In this document: positions 1 to 12,095 of the stretch, piece by piece
How the letters are laid out: the number at the start of each line of letters is the position of its first letter
How positions within the stretch are numbered: the stretch's first letter is position 1
Source of the DNA: Psettodes erumei
Taxonomy: Eukaryota > Chordata > Actinopteri > Pleuronectiformes > Psettodidae
Length of the DNA: 64,000 nt
Direction: 5' to 3'
Assembly: GCA_016785225.1 (NCBI GenBank)
Contig: JAFBJZ010000512.1
Span: 3,633,001 to 3,697,000 of the forward strand
Notes under the pieces: generated by a model
Databases searched by the model: none
What the model was told of the DNA's origin: nothing
The model's input: the letters and a program-made list of their open reading frames with translations, nothing else
Position numbers and translations under genes: made by a program

Positions 1-423
1 TGTTATCGAGGTGAGAAATCACATTAAGCACTGAATCCAGTGCAGGCTATGTTCTATATCTCTAGTCTACATCTCATTTTCTTGAAAACCAGTGGGAGGA
101 CTCTAACACGCAGAGGTGCCACATTGTGACTGAGGTATATAGCAAGGTGGCATGGTGTCTCAGAGGGCGAAGCCACATTTAGCTCCTCTCCAGATCTGAT
201 GGCTGTTCTGGTTGGGTTAGAAGTCCAAAAAGAGTGCAACACATTGTTAAACATAATGTCTAAATTACAATGTGTTGGCTCCTCATTTTGCAAGGAAAGA
301 AATACAGATGCCTGGTCTCCCAATGCACCCCCGCTTTCCCCACTGCAAATGGATCATGGGAGCAAAACCAGTTGAAGAAAAAGACAACGGTTGTCAGGCG
401 CTCTGCTCCTACCGAGCTGGCAG

Positions 424-427
<4 letters not shown>

Positions 428-464
<37 letters not shown>
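428..464. repeat. (GT)n microsatellite
   Basis: About 18 units of GT. A (TCA)n tract of eight units lies close by at 527-549. Confidence 0.95.
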
Positions 465-468
<4 letters not shown>

Positions 469-1601
469 ATGCTTGATTGCAGAAGTGGAGTCAGGTGTGC
501 TGGAGCCCAGTCACCAGCTGCCTGCTATCATCATCATCATCATCATCATTGAGCTCAGCTCCAAATACCTGGTTCCTGCCTCAGCACTCTGACCAGTCAG
601 TGATGTACCCAGCTTCCCTTGAACTTTTTGAATTTTTTACTCTTCTGCCTGCCTTGTCATTTACTCCTCTTCTCCTCTGCTCTGAGACCCTGCGCCCCGG
701 ACCGCACACTCTCTTCCGACCTCTCATCACTGGATCCTTCAGAACCCCTGCCCAAATTCCCCCTCAACTTGAATCCGTCCTCCTAACTATTCTTTCACAC
801 AAAGTATTTTGTTGAGAAAACCAATTCACTTAATCCAAAATGCCTCCAGTCTTTGCTCTTCATGTTGGGCTCTCTACCAGCTCTGTGTGTTTGTGACTAA
901 GAAAAAACTCAAAACACCTCTGAGGACCTTTGGCTACGAGGGTGGGCAGTCAAACAATATAAATCAAAGGAGCTGAGTAGGGGTGACTATATCGCTAGCA
1001 ATCCAAATCTGAGTCATTTTTTATAAATGACTCTCGATACAATTAAAATGTCAGCAAGCTGTAGAACACTCCTTTCATGGTGATACCCTGCAAATAACAA
1101 GCTATACCGTATGTTTCTCTCCTGTTAGCTCTGAGACTAAGTTACAGTATTCAAAGGCAAAATAACGTGTCATTACACTAGTATAATTAAGGGAAATGGT
1201 GTAATGGGTGCATGATCTTCTACTTTGCAAACCTTGTCTCACCTTTGGATGTTGGAAATGAAGGAAAGGTTTGTGACCGTGTGTACACTGGGAGATCCGG
1301 GGCTGGGAAATGCTGTGTGTGGCAATTGGCCTCCTTTGATCTGGCTCTCTCCCTTGTCCCATTTCAAAAGAATCCATTAAGAAAAATGTGTGTGCTGGAG
1401 GGGAAGGGGGATAAGGTAGGGGTAGGAAGAAGAAGAGGAGAGAGGGAGGGAAGAGGGGGGGTTTGGGGGCGCTTGGAGGGAGGAGGGTATGGACCACTGA
1501 AGTGTGAAGAGTGTGCAACTTCCTCCCACTGTCTTTCGCTGCTCTCTCAGTCTAAGGAGACTATTATGTCTGTGGAAAGTGGGAGAATGAGCAAGTATTT
1601 G

Positions 1602-1604
<3 letters not shown>

Positions 1605-1633
<29 letters not shown>
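1605..1633. repeat. (TG)n microsatellite
   Basis: About 14 units, 120 bp after a G-rich stretch (1,431-1,488). Confidence 0.95.
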
Positions 1634-1995
1634 CTCTCCCTCCTCAGTTTCTTCATAAAGGCAGCTGGTTCCCACAGGCTGAACAATACGTTAGCCAAGT
1701 TGAGCAGCATTTGGTGGAGCTGAAACTATATGACCGTACAGGTGCTGTTCATTGTTGCAGGGTTCATACTATAGATGGTACACTATAGTACAGGTGAACA
1801 AACTCTACACTGTGAAGCTAAAAAAAACTTCCTTTTTTTTGGACAAGTATTTGCTGAGTCATGTTCAAAACTCCATTTTTCTTTCCAATTTGAAAATACC
1901 ACCTTGAATTTGTGGCTGCTATGCAGTTAACTATAACAGCTGAAGGGATTTCAGGGAAACTAATTTCTGTTCACCTTCAGTCAACAAACAACTTT

Positions 1996-2012
1996 TATAT
2001 ATATATATATAT
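1996..2012. repeat. (TA)n microsatellite
   Basis: Short AT dinucleotide run. A similar one is at 4,088-4,105. Confidence 0.9.
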
Positions 2013-3146
2013 GTATAAGATGCCCCCACAGTTGACCAAACATGATAAAATGCCCACTACGCTGTCATCACAAAGGGGAAAACATACGAGAGTTCTGGAT
2101 TGGCTGTCAGGATGAAGTGCCCTTTAGAGTGCCTCTGTGTGTGACAATCAAGAATGAAGTGCCCTCATTGGTGCCCTTCCAGTGGACAGAAAAAAATAGT
2201 ACCGAAACACATGATAGCGTCCTGTAAAGTCCAGCCCCTCGGGCACCCTGAGTCTGCCACTGCCTCAAATAGTTTCGCCACGGCAGAGGCTTAAACATTC
2301 ATACTTGCATCTTTGCAAATTTTGAAAGAAGCCTGTGCATGCAGTCGACAGTTTTTGTCCTATGTTTACGCGAGTGGATATGAAAATAGAGTAAAAAATA
2401 AAAATATACACTTAATTTTCGTTTTTGTCACTTCACTTGGCCAGTGAAGCTGAACACAAGCTTGAAATGACTGACACGCTGGTGTGTTTGAGAACAGCTC
2501 TCTGCAGCACGCAGCGCTCTTGACAAAGACCTTTGTCAAGAAATACAATTTTCATCTCTCTCCCTCTTATTTTCACACTCTGGCCCACAACAGCCAGACC
2601 AGAGGCAGTGTGAGCCAGTTATAATGACAAATATGAAAGAACAGTGGAGGGCGAAAATAACATGTGCTGTCAACCAAGTTCAAGAATATGCCTCTTTCTC
2701 TACTCTCCCCATCCCTCGCCCTGTCCCTCCCCTCTCTCTCTCCGCTCCTCCCGTTCCTGTGATTCTTTTTCTAATTCTTGGTCTTCGTCTCCGGGCCCGT
2801 GCACAGCAGTCAGCAAGGTCTGCGACTCTCCATTCACAGCGGCCAACAGGGGGTCCCTCACCTCAAATCAGGCTGCCGCGCGTGGGATTTTCAGGCCCCC
2901 GCCCTCCCCACGCACACAATGAATGAGCGTGACTTTAAACTTGTGCACATATGTGTGTGCGTGGTTTTGCAGCTGAGACGCCTCTGTCCCACAACTGTAG
3001 TGCAGTTTGTGGAGAGTTTGGACTGTAACATTTAAAATACATAAACATTACAGCCCAAACTGTGCACATCTGAAACAAATCAGTCCATTAAGGAGAATTA
3101 CAATGACTAAACCCTTTAAGCGCCATGTAACGAGCTCAAAAACATA

Positions 3147-3290
3147 TACAGAGGCTTCAGAAAGTATTCTGACCCCTTCCCTTTTTGCGCATTTATTGTG
3201 CTTTAGATTGATAAGCATTTCTGCTTATCTTCTGATTACCCATAATGACAGTGAAAGTGAAAATACATTTTAAGAATTTTTTCAAAAAAC
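3147..3290 (+). mobile_element. end of a Tc1/mariner-like DNA transposon
   Basis: The stretch starting TACAGAGGCTTCAGAAAGTA at a TA dinucleotide, and ending in CCCATAATGACAGTGAAAGT with T-rich sequence, resembles a common fish Tc1-like terminal sequence recalled from memory. No second end or transposase is visible nearby, so it is a solo or truncated end. Confidence 0.6.
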
Positions 3291-6200
3291 TTCGACCCTT
3301 TGTTGTGGAACTTGTGGCGAGAACTTGACTGGAGTCCAACTGCGGCAAACTGAACTGACTGGACATACGTGTAGTTTAGAAAGAGAGCACTCCTGTGTAT
3401 ATGAGGTGTATTACATCATAATGGAAAGTTTGGTCTGTCAGTAGAACCATATGCTTTTATTGAGCTGAACAAACACGGCTAATTTAGCCCAGTCATTTTA
3501 TATAATTATGTAATTGCCCCGCCCTGGGGCAGAGCTCATACATGTTCCGACGCCCTTATTTGTGGAATTTTTGGTACCAGTTTCCATAACACAGTATATA
3601 ACAGGAAATATAACTAACAAGCTAAGTAATCAAAGCATCAGTTCCTTAAATCCATTATTTGGTTTTAAAATAGATCCTCAATGAGTGCGAAAATGTCCTT
3701 ATTGGATTTTGTTCGTCTTCGTTCTTTCCAGGTACATCGAGTACTCATAGGTGCAGGAATACAATCACACACACTCAAACGCATCTTTTTGTTCTGGGGT
3801 GGGGGCTGGCACCCCTGTGCGCCTGCAGCTGCATTTTGGCCTTCCACACTGCTTCTCAAGGGGCAAAGAAAACCCTATTATGTCTCTGAGGGAGGGCCGT
3901 ATTCAGGCTGTCAGGCACTCAGATGAAACGCAGCGCAGCCACACAATCGTTGGCCGCAAAGGTATGAATGAACAGCATCTGTTAGAAATGTTGCCCTCTA
4001 AACCAAAGTGGCTACAAACAAGAAACAGGGTGTTTGGTTACAAATTTTTCATCTGAATTCAGTTGTTTATGTTAGGGGGCATAAGTAATATATATATATA
4101 TATATGTTGAGATTGTGAAGTTGATCAGCTAACTTGAAAAAGTAAAACATTTGATAAATATGTAAACCCAGCCTTCAGAGTCCAGTAGGCATTGGAAATG
4201 TAGGTTGAATGTTGGTTTATCTGAAGACTGACCAAAATGTCAGGGTGGTCTGCATCTTTTCTGAAAGTCACACATATTCACTCGGGTCCGGTTCTGACCT
4301 CTTGCTGAATTCTGGGACTGTTCTCCCAGGAACAACAGCATCAGGTGTTTTGGCATACGCTGGAATATAGCTGTCCTGCATTGCACTCTTCACTTCCATG
4401 GACTCGAATGTGCCGTTGAAATTTTAAGCGAGATTGTCTCACTCTAAATCTCATAGCCATGGCTGCAAGGTTTATTTCCCCTCTCTTGTCTTATCGTTCT
4501 TCAGCCTGTAAGTTTCTCCTCCTAAGTTAGTGCCAGAGCTGCGCTGATAAGAGAGTGTCTGAGCGGAGAGCTTGTGGCCGCCCGCTCACAAGCCCTGCAA
4601 GCCCTCCCGATGGCTGCAGCAGACAACTGCAGCCAGCTGCCGACTGACATGCTGCAGCCATCTGCGCTTGATCGCAGACGCTGATTGTTTTACAACAAAT
4701 GCTTACAGAGAGGTGTCGGGGTAATTTAATGCTCGGATGAACCATGCTGCCTGATACAATTGCTGTGTTTGTGTGTGTGCTCAGCGTGTCCACAAGCAGG
4801 GTATTTCCACCACTACCAAAACCATAAAAGGCTTCATATTACAAACTATTTATATTCAATTGCGTGGAACTACATAAACAGCCTTCGCTCTAAGTGTTTT
4901 ACAGTATTTTATCGCGCCTGCGTGACTAAATGTGCCCTTTCAACCCACCCACATCGAGATAAGTCCAATCACAAGACACTTATCAGTCACTTCAGACGCA
5001 GAGGAAACCCACAGAGACTTTATCCAAACAGCCACTTGTCTACCACATTTATAGTACATCTATTCCAGCAGGGATTTTCAGATGTGTTCATACCTACAAA
5101 TATATACTGTAGCCAATACAGTTTGCATATTAGGTGACATATGCATGTTTGAAAAGATTTATTCCTCAAATTTTAGTTTAAATATTTAGCGTAAAATAGC
5201 AGCTTTAAAACTTTTACTCTGGGGTTTTACTGGGAATTAGACAGAAAGAACACAGTTTGTCTTGTCTATTCACAAACTGCATGAGCCGTAGCGCCCAAGG
5301 CTCATGTCTTAGGCACTATGACTGCAGTTGTCAGTGGGAAACCCATAACCTGCGCTGAAAATAATCAGATGCAAATATGCTGGGTGTTATCACTTCTAAC
5401 CTGGGTTTTACACCATCCTCTCCAAAAATGTTCTGCAAGGTTACACTTTCTCGCCTCTGGGCCCCTTGAAGCCAATCCAAATGAGTCATTCACAACATAA
5501 CGGGCTGGTTGTAACCTTGGCTGAGTGAGTGATTTGATCAATCTGAACAATTTGAAGATATCAGAGGACTTCCAATGTCGCCGCACAACTCATTTATAGG
5601 AAGGTTTAGGTGTTTTTACAATTTTTCTTTTTATCAATGAATTCATCCGGTATCGCAATATTTTATTTTTCCATTGCCCTGCGTTTTTGTCTTCGTAGTA
5701 TTAACCGTTAATGTTTCGGTGGCTGGAAAAGCTCTTTGAAGGGCACCGACCTGCATGCAAGGTGATCACTCAGACTCTTCGGTTCCTTTTGTTGCACACG
5801 TGCTGTTTGATTGGATTGCACTCAAGCTTCTGCCTGTCTGATTACTGTGTGAAGTGCCACTCATTTGAGAGTTCCATCATTACAGTCAGCCTTTTACGTA
5901 ATGTAATTGGTGCAATTAATTTCAGCATATTTTCATTTGCACACGTCATGGTCACGTTAATAAATTAGAGAATGTTAAATAAGTAGCCACCAACTGTGAG
6001 TGTGCTGTTGGGTCATTTGACGTGATTGATTGACAAAGCCGGGGACAAAATAGACTCCTGATAAAATCATGCGGCAAAATCAGCTGGTTGCAGTTCAGGC
6101 CTTGTGGCTTTCTGGGCCAAATTATTAACCAGGGCAGTTGCTGTAAAAAAAAAGCACCAAAAAACATTTTAATGTAAGCATACATGCCCATTTTAGAAAC

Positions 6201-6581
6201 ATTTCAAAAAGGTTAATGAAGTACAGCGTAATAATTCATGCAGGGTATGTTTAGGGCTGGCTCTTACTCTTTATTTACATGCCACACTAGTGGGAACGCA
6301 TGATAATTACAGGGGGAACTGTAACCTTGGAAAACCCAGGGAAAAGCACTGACACGATTCCAGAACAACAGCTGCAATGAAAGCTCATCAAGGGCAACTG
6401 GGGGGGGCATGGCAATTTGTTGGCTGCTAAAAGCCCAGATATCATCAAATCCTGCAGTAAATAAAGATGGATTATCACATGACAATACAATTAATCAAGT
6501 GATATTTCAGTTGAATCTTACCAAGTTTACAATCTTGCTACTTGATACTTATTTAGAATATCACAGGAAATCCTCACAGCA

Positions 6582-6610
6582 CCCCCCCCCAAAAAAAAAA
6601 AAAAAAAAAA
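6582..6610. repeat. poly(C)-poly(A) tract
   Basis: Nine C followed by about 20 A, a homopolymer junction where sequence accuracy is likely to be poor. Confidence 0.9.
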
Positions 6611-6966
6611 GTCAAAGGATTACACAACTTTGGGAGGTGATGATATTTCACTGTTGTGTTTAAATGGTTTTCTACTTTTTCTTTTTTTTGTTCTTGTAAA
6701 GAGTGCTAATTCAAACCTGTCAATGTAAGCTCCCAGCAGTTTTGAAACAGTCTGACAACTCTCTCATAAACTAAGCTAGCTAAGCTAACCCTTGTACAAA
6801 AACATAACATCTTTTTACCAGTCTTTCACAGTGGCGTTTTATTTCGTTTGCCCAGTTATGATTTTGTGTTGCGTAGCACCAAGCCGTCCCTCTACCCACC
6901 ACCACATGTGGCTATTCTTCATGCAGGATGCACGAGGGCACACGGACAACACACACAAACATAAAC

Positions 6967-7000
6967 GGGGTGTGTGTGTGTGTGTGTGTGTGGGGGGGGG
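6967..7000. repeat. (GT)n with G-run
   Basis: GT repeat flanked by runs of G on both sides. Imperfect GT/GC-rich sequence continues near 7,135-7,200. Confidence 0.9.
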
Positions 7001-9283
7001 CTTACTGGGGAGAACATAGCCACTTGTGCCAGCTAGCAGAACTTTAGGAATGATTATGTTATCTATTCAGACAGATCTCCCAGGGGAAATATTTGAAGCC
7101 ATAAAAACTGCCAGTTCTCTGTTCTGCCCAACTGTGTGTTTGTGCGTGCGCACGTGCAGGTGTGAGCTAGCGTGTGTGTACGTGCATGCGTGTGTGTGTC
7201 TGGGTGAGTTGGGTGACACTGCTGAGTGCAATGAGCCGATGGCATCTGAAGGCTATTACCATGGGGAGAATACATTCCGGAACTGGCTGGCCAATACAAA
7301 CATTTGGCTCGCCATAATGAGGTGTGACTAGACTGCTCTGTTACCATGGAGACCCTCAACAAGCCGGTGTTCCTTTCCTCCCTCTCTTTCTCTCTCCATC
7401 TTATTTCTTTGGCTGAATCTCATTTGCAGGTGGAATTAAAGACTGCGCTTAAGAAGTAAAATGTTAAGGAAGGAGCTTTGCATTCTCAGTCTTTTGCATC
7501 ATCTTTTCCTTTTGGTATCTTTGAAGAGCAATTGTTGTTGGCAAAAACCCCCACTTTTGTGGTCATGTCAGTGAGGTCAAAAATATGTACAATAAAATGT
7601 ACAGTATTAGAAGTGGTGCCAGACAGTTTAAGTGGTGCTTTACCTTGGTATAGTGGGTCTGCATCTCTAAATCAGTGGTGAACTCTAGTTTGTTTTGGTG
7701 TGTATATGCAGACTAAATGCTGAGACTGCATGGGGATGGGGCCCGTGAAATTCATGTGAAATTCAATGACTTCACTTGTAAAAGTCCTGGAGCACACACG
7801 CTAATGTGCATCCCTAACGTCAAGATACACACGAGGCCCAGTAAACGCTTTACTTCACTTTACTGATGTGGTGCTGGGATTTTATGCCTGATGGTCAGTG
7901 CAACACTTGGTTATATTGTAATGACTGATTGCGTGATCGCAACACTGGGTTATAGTGTTATGATTCCTTCCTAGCCTGGTATGACACCCTTCAGTCACCA
8001 CCATACTCACTCATGCACAGTACATGCATCCACACACGCAGCCACTGCGTCCCTTGCTTCACCACAGAGGCAGAAAACACAGGGCGACTTGACTCGAAGT
8101 AAATGGAAGATTAAATTAACAGTTGCAAAATTTATTTTGTGTGTTGTACTTGTTGGGTACCTAGTACATTGTCAGTTGTCAACATCAGAAATTAACAAAA
8201 TATTAATCTTGAAATATTGACAATAAATAATAACTTAAATACTAAAAATCAGCCACTTTGAGCACCACCTTGTAACTGGGACAAAATAGCCAGTCGACTG
8301 ACTCAGTCTCAAAATACACTCAAAAATACAGCTAACTAAACTGACATGACTGAGTTTGCTGATTTCTCAATGTGTGAAGTTACACATTTTCACATCAGTG
8401 ACTTTTGACTCGTGGCACACACTGGCTGCTGTTTAGCAAAAGTGTCATGGGCTCACTTAAAGGCTGGTTCAAGCAGCCTGACTTTCCTCTGCAGTTTTAC
8501 CATCAAGAAATGCAACAACCTTCTGTAGACACATCTAACCAGATCCGAACAACCCAGGCCATGCCAGGCCAGGCCATTGCAGGTTGTACTCCTTCAGGTA
8601 TATTCTACCCTCTTGACCAGTCTTGTGTTTATTTCCAAGGAGGGCTCTCTTTCCCAGGTCTCTCTTGGCCTCAGAGCGAAGGCTCTTGGCTGAAGTCCAC
8701 GCTGCACAAAGGACCCGGGCATTCCAGCTGTCTGCCTTTAATCCAGTGTGTCAGCTCGTGTTAATGTTGCAGCGTGAAATCTGAGGGTGCAAAGCGGCGT
8801 GGAATATCTACAAGAAAAAAAACACCCTAAGAATTCCTCTGGAAAAGGCCACCAAGCATCGAGCCGGCCGGACCGCAGTCTGCTGGTGGCAGAGTTAATG
8901 AATGGTGGATATAGCAATGTTGAGGACGATTGTGTGTGTGCATACATGTGTGTCCATAGGTCTCCCAGCCTGCCAGGCAGGTGGTAGGAAAGCAACATTT
9001 GAGAGGTATTTCTAAATGGAGCCACCTAACATCCGAGGAGGATGCTGGTCTAATCAAAAGGAAAAGCGAGGAAAAAGAGGACCCCATGGACTAATGTGAG
9101 ACTAAATCAGCATTTCCGCTCCTCCTCAGGACCCCCGCGGTCCACTCTGACACACAATAGAGGAATGACACGCTTCTGTGGACGGTTAATTATCTTGGAC
9201 ATACACACAGAGCGCACGCACATGACCACAGACAATAATGCATATTCCGCACTGCATAACGCAGGGGTTTGTGCGTGCGGGCG

Positions 9284-9308
9284 CACACACACACACACAC
9301 ACACACAC
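9284..9308. repeat. (CA)n microsatellite
   Basis: About 12 units of CA after a GC-rich GTGCGTGCGGGCG stretch. Confidence 0.9.
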
Positions 9309-11869
9309 TGTAATCCACACCCTGTCTGTCTCACTGCACTTTTATCTAAATCTGGCTCTATTCTCTGCAGTATTTACTGCAAACAACATGTACTCATCTT
9401 TAGCGGAACCGTCCTTACTCCAGATACTGTACTATTGGCTGTGTGTGTATTTGTGGATGTGCATGCATTTACAATTACCTGTTCTTTTGTTCACTTCATC
9501 ATAGAAGGGACATAAGTTTCCTTCAGGTTATCCGCCTCTTGAAGCCGCCACCCAAGACGTTCCAACGCTCTGCCAACCTTTGCTCATTCCTGCCATGAAG
9601 GCTTTGCAAAGATTTGGATTTTATCACTTCATGAAGCAGCTTTGTGGAGTGACAATGCGCTCCAATCTGCTGCTGTATGAACAGGGATTCTCCATGGCAT
9701 TGTTTCAATGCATTCAGGAATTGAAACACATTAGATGCTGAAACTTTTTACGGTACTGTTTCACCAATACTGTTCAAACCTAAGAATTGCCCCTGTTACT
9801 TAATTTTTTTCTGTATCATCATTTTTTTTTCCTGTAGCACTACTTTTAACATTAAACATGACAAAATCTAAATGTAAGGAAATGTTATTTCTCACAAAAG
9901 TTATGCCTTTTACAATTACCCTTAAAGTTTCAGATTTCTGTCATTTTAATAGTTTTATTTTCCCTAATGTGCTTTTATATGTCAACTCCAATTCTGCAAA
10001 AGAGCTTCCAATAAATTTGAATTTTGTCTAGATGTAAATATAATCTAATAGGATGCATTACCAAGCGTCTAGATCTTCTAACAATGTTACAGCTTTAGCT
10101 CAGGGACAAAATGTGAGTGCAATTAGTCACCGCTATTAAAATGTAAATGACTTACTGAGGAATGGAAAATTCAGTGCTCCCTTGACTGACTGAAAGACAA
10201 CTCAGGTGGTAGGTTGTCATGGAAAGAAATGGAATATAGAAGGTATCTTAATGATTAGATGAGAAATGTATACATGATAAGGGGCATTTGGGGTCAAATT
10301 TCAATTTTTTGGGAAAATGAGTTCTGAGCTCTCAGAATGCTTTCTTGTCTGACATGTATACAACAGGTGGGGACAGCCAGACTAAAAACCCATGGGGACC
10401 CAACAGGTAATTTTTAGAAATGATCATATGGACTCCACAGCTATCTTCATGTATGTTCAAAACAGAGGTAGTGACGCAATGTAGTATGTCAGGAGATAAA
10501 GCTTGTGTTAATGTATGGAAACCTGTGAAAGATTGATGGGGTTAGTGTGTTACTCGTACAGGTGTTGCAGACAGCCCGGCAGACTAATGAAACGTGTTAT
10601 TTACAGTAAAAGTTTGAGACCATGTGCCCCACTGTGTTTCAGGTTACGCTGCAGTTTGTGAAGGTCAGGACTTTTTTTCTGCTTCTCCAAGAGCCACAGG
10701 GTGAGGCTCTCATTATCACACCAGTGTCATCTTTCTCTGTTTTCATCCAAAAGGCAGATCACACCCCTCAGAGACGGAAAGAAGAAGATGCACACACGCA
10801 GAGAGTCCTCGTAGCTGCGCCGGTTCATAACCTCTTACCAGTCAGGGCTGTTTGTTTGTGAGCATGGTTCAACACTGTCAGGGCAGGTGTCCTGTGTAAT
10901 GCACACTTCCTAACTGTCATCATTTTAACCTTACTTGCTCAACAGGTTGAGTGGCTGGTCATGAAGCGTAGCTCAAGTGGCCGGTGCAGAGGGGTTTCAT
11001 TTCACCACACAATTGTTTCATTTGAAATGTAACCGTGGCCTCATTCCAGGCCCCTGAATCACCCGCCCACTTTTTAAATTCGGTCTAGTGATTCAGAGGT
11101 CTGGTGTCGCCCTCATCGGCAGCTCGTCCCCCGGCAGGAGGAACAACTGAGCCAATCAGAGCGTTTGCAGGTGGGACTCAAGTGTGTGATATTGTCAGAT
11201 GTTGTCAAGCAGAACTGGACAAGTCAGGCATTCTGCAAAAAATCATTTTGAGCCTTATGGTCAGAAAGTAATTGTCTTTAAAACACTGCCCATGTGATGT
11301 AGTGAGTTTGGAGCCCCCAGTGAATATCAACATTAAAATGTTGGTTTCTTTTGATTGAATTTTTAATTTTCTATTGTGTATTTTGTGTTCTGTTTTCCCG
11401 ATATTCATTTCTGCATTAATCTAACTTTCACTAACAAATCTTTTGTGGAAATAATGCTTTACGCAATGGCCAATTTTTGTATTTTTTAGGAGTTGTGCTG
11501 AGCTTTATGACAGTGTTCCTGGCATTCAATGAATCTATCCAGAATTTTTTGCATGTACTTATCCTAATTTTTTAATTGTCTATTCTCCAATTTATTTGCA
11601 CCCTCCTTACAGCTGACTTGTATCCTGTATTTCCTCTTTAGCCTGTACATGGCAAAGCAGGTATCATTGTGAATCTTTTATAAGATCTCTGATTTGAGTG
11701 TCGATTTCTAATACAGACCCTGTTTTAAGGGTTTTGAAAAAAAAATCTACATTTGCAACTACTCCACTATTCTTTACATTAATGTGTGCAAAGCAACAGG
11801 TGACATCAGAATATATCAAATCAAACACAGGAGCAAAACAACACTGATAACAGCCCACCGTTCTAAATA

Positions 11870-12095
11870 CATCACACACACACACTCCTTGACTCCATGA
11901 GGACTTATATTAATTTCCTGGAGACTTACCCTACCCTTAACCTAAACCAAACCCTACCCTGATCCTACCCAGATGTTTTCACCTTAAAATGTAATAACCT
12001 ACATTACAGAGATTTGCTTTTTGGCCCAAGGAAGACAAATCCCCATAATGTGACTGTGTAAACAGATTCTGGTCCCCACAATTCCTAGACCGCAC
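11870..12095. repeat. fish interspersed repeat with CCCTAACC-like core
   Basis: It contains a degenerate run of CCTACCCTTAACC-type motifs (11,928-11,960), then CACCTTAAAATGTAAT, CCCATAATGTGACTGTGTAA and GGTCCCCACAAT. I remember this order as a common fish genomic repeat. The family name is not known to me. Confidence 0.5.

Larger units (their letters stand above)
1..3146. other. intergenic, no gene recognised
   Basis: Apart from the microsatellites and a two-copy degenerate motif near 2,111 and 2,152 (GATGAAGTGCCC / GAATGAAGTGCCCTC), I see nothing that can be named. Reading frames are short and compositionally biased. Confidence 0.6.
3291..11869. other. intergenic, no gene recognised; possible conserved blocks
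   Basis: No protein domain, RNA gene or named transposon is seen. Blocks near 4.44-4.76, 5.79-6.13 and 8.77-9.08 kb lack low-complexity sequence and look like unique sequence that may be conserved. A diverged 39-bp direct duplication lies at about 7,900-7,970 (GCAACACTTGGTTA / GCAACACTGGGTTA). Confidence 0.5.

Noticed and set aside
681..700. miR-125-like CTGAGACCCTG
   Set aside because: Only 11 bases agree and there is no hairpin partner.
10203..10220. let-7-like string CAGGTGGTAGGTTGTCAT
   Set aside because: The mir-100/let-7/mir-125 cluster lies downstream of SORL1 in mammals, so I looked for it. This string lacks the let-7 seed context and no complementary arm follows to make a hairpin. 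No miR-100 or miR-125 sequence was found.
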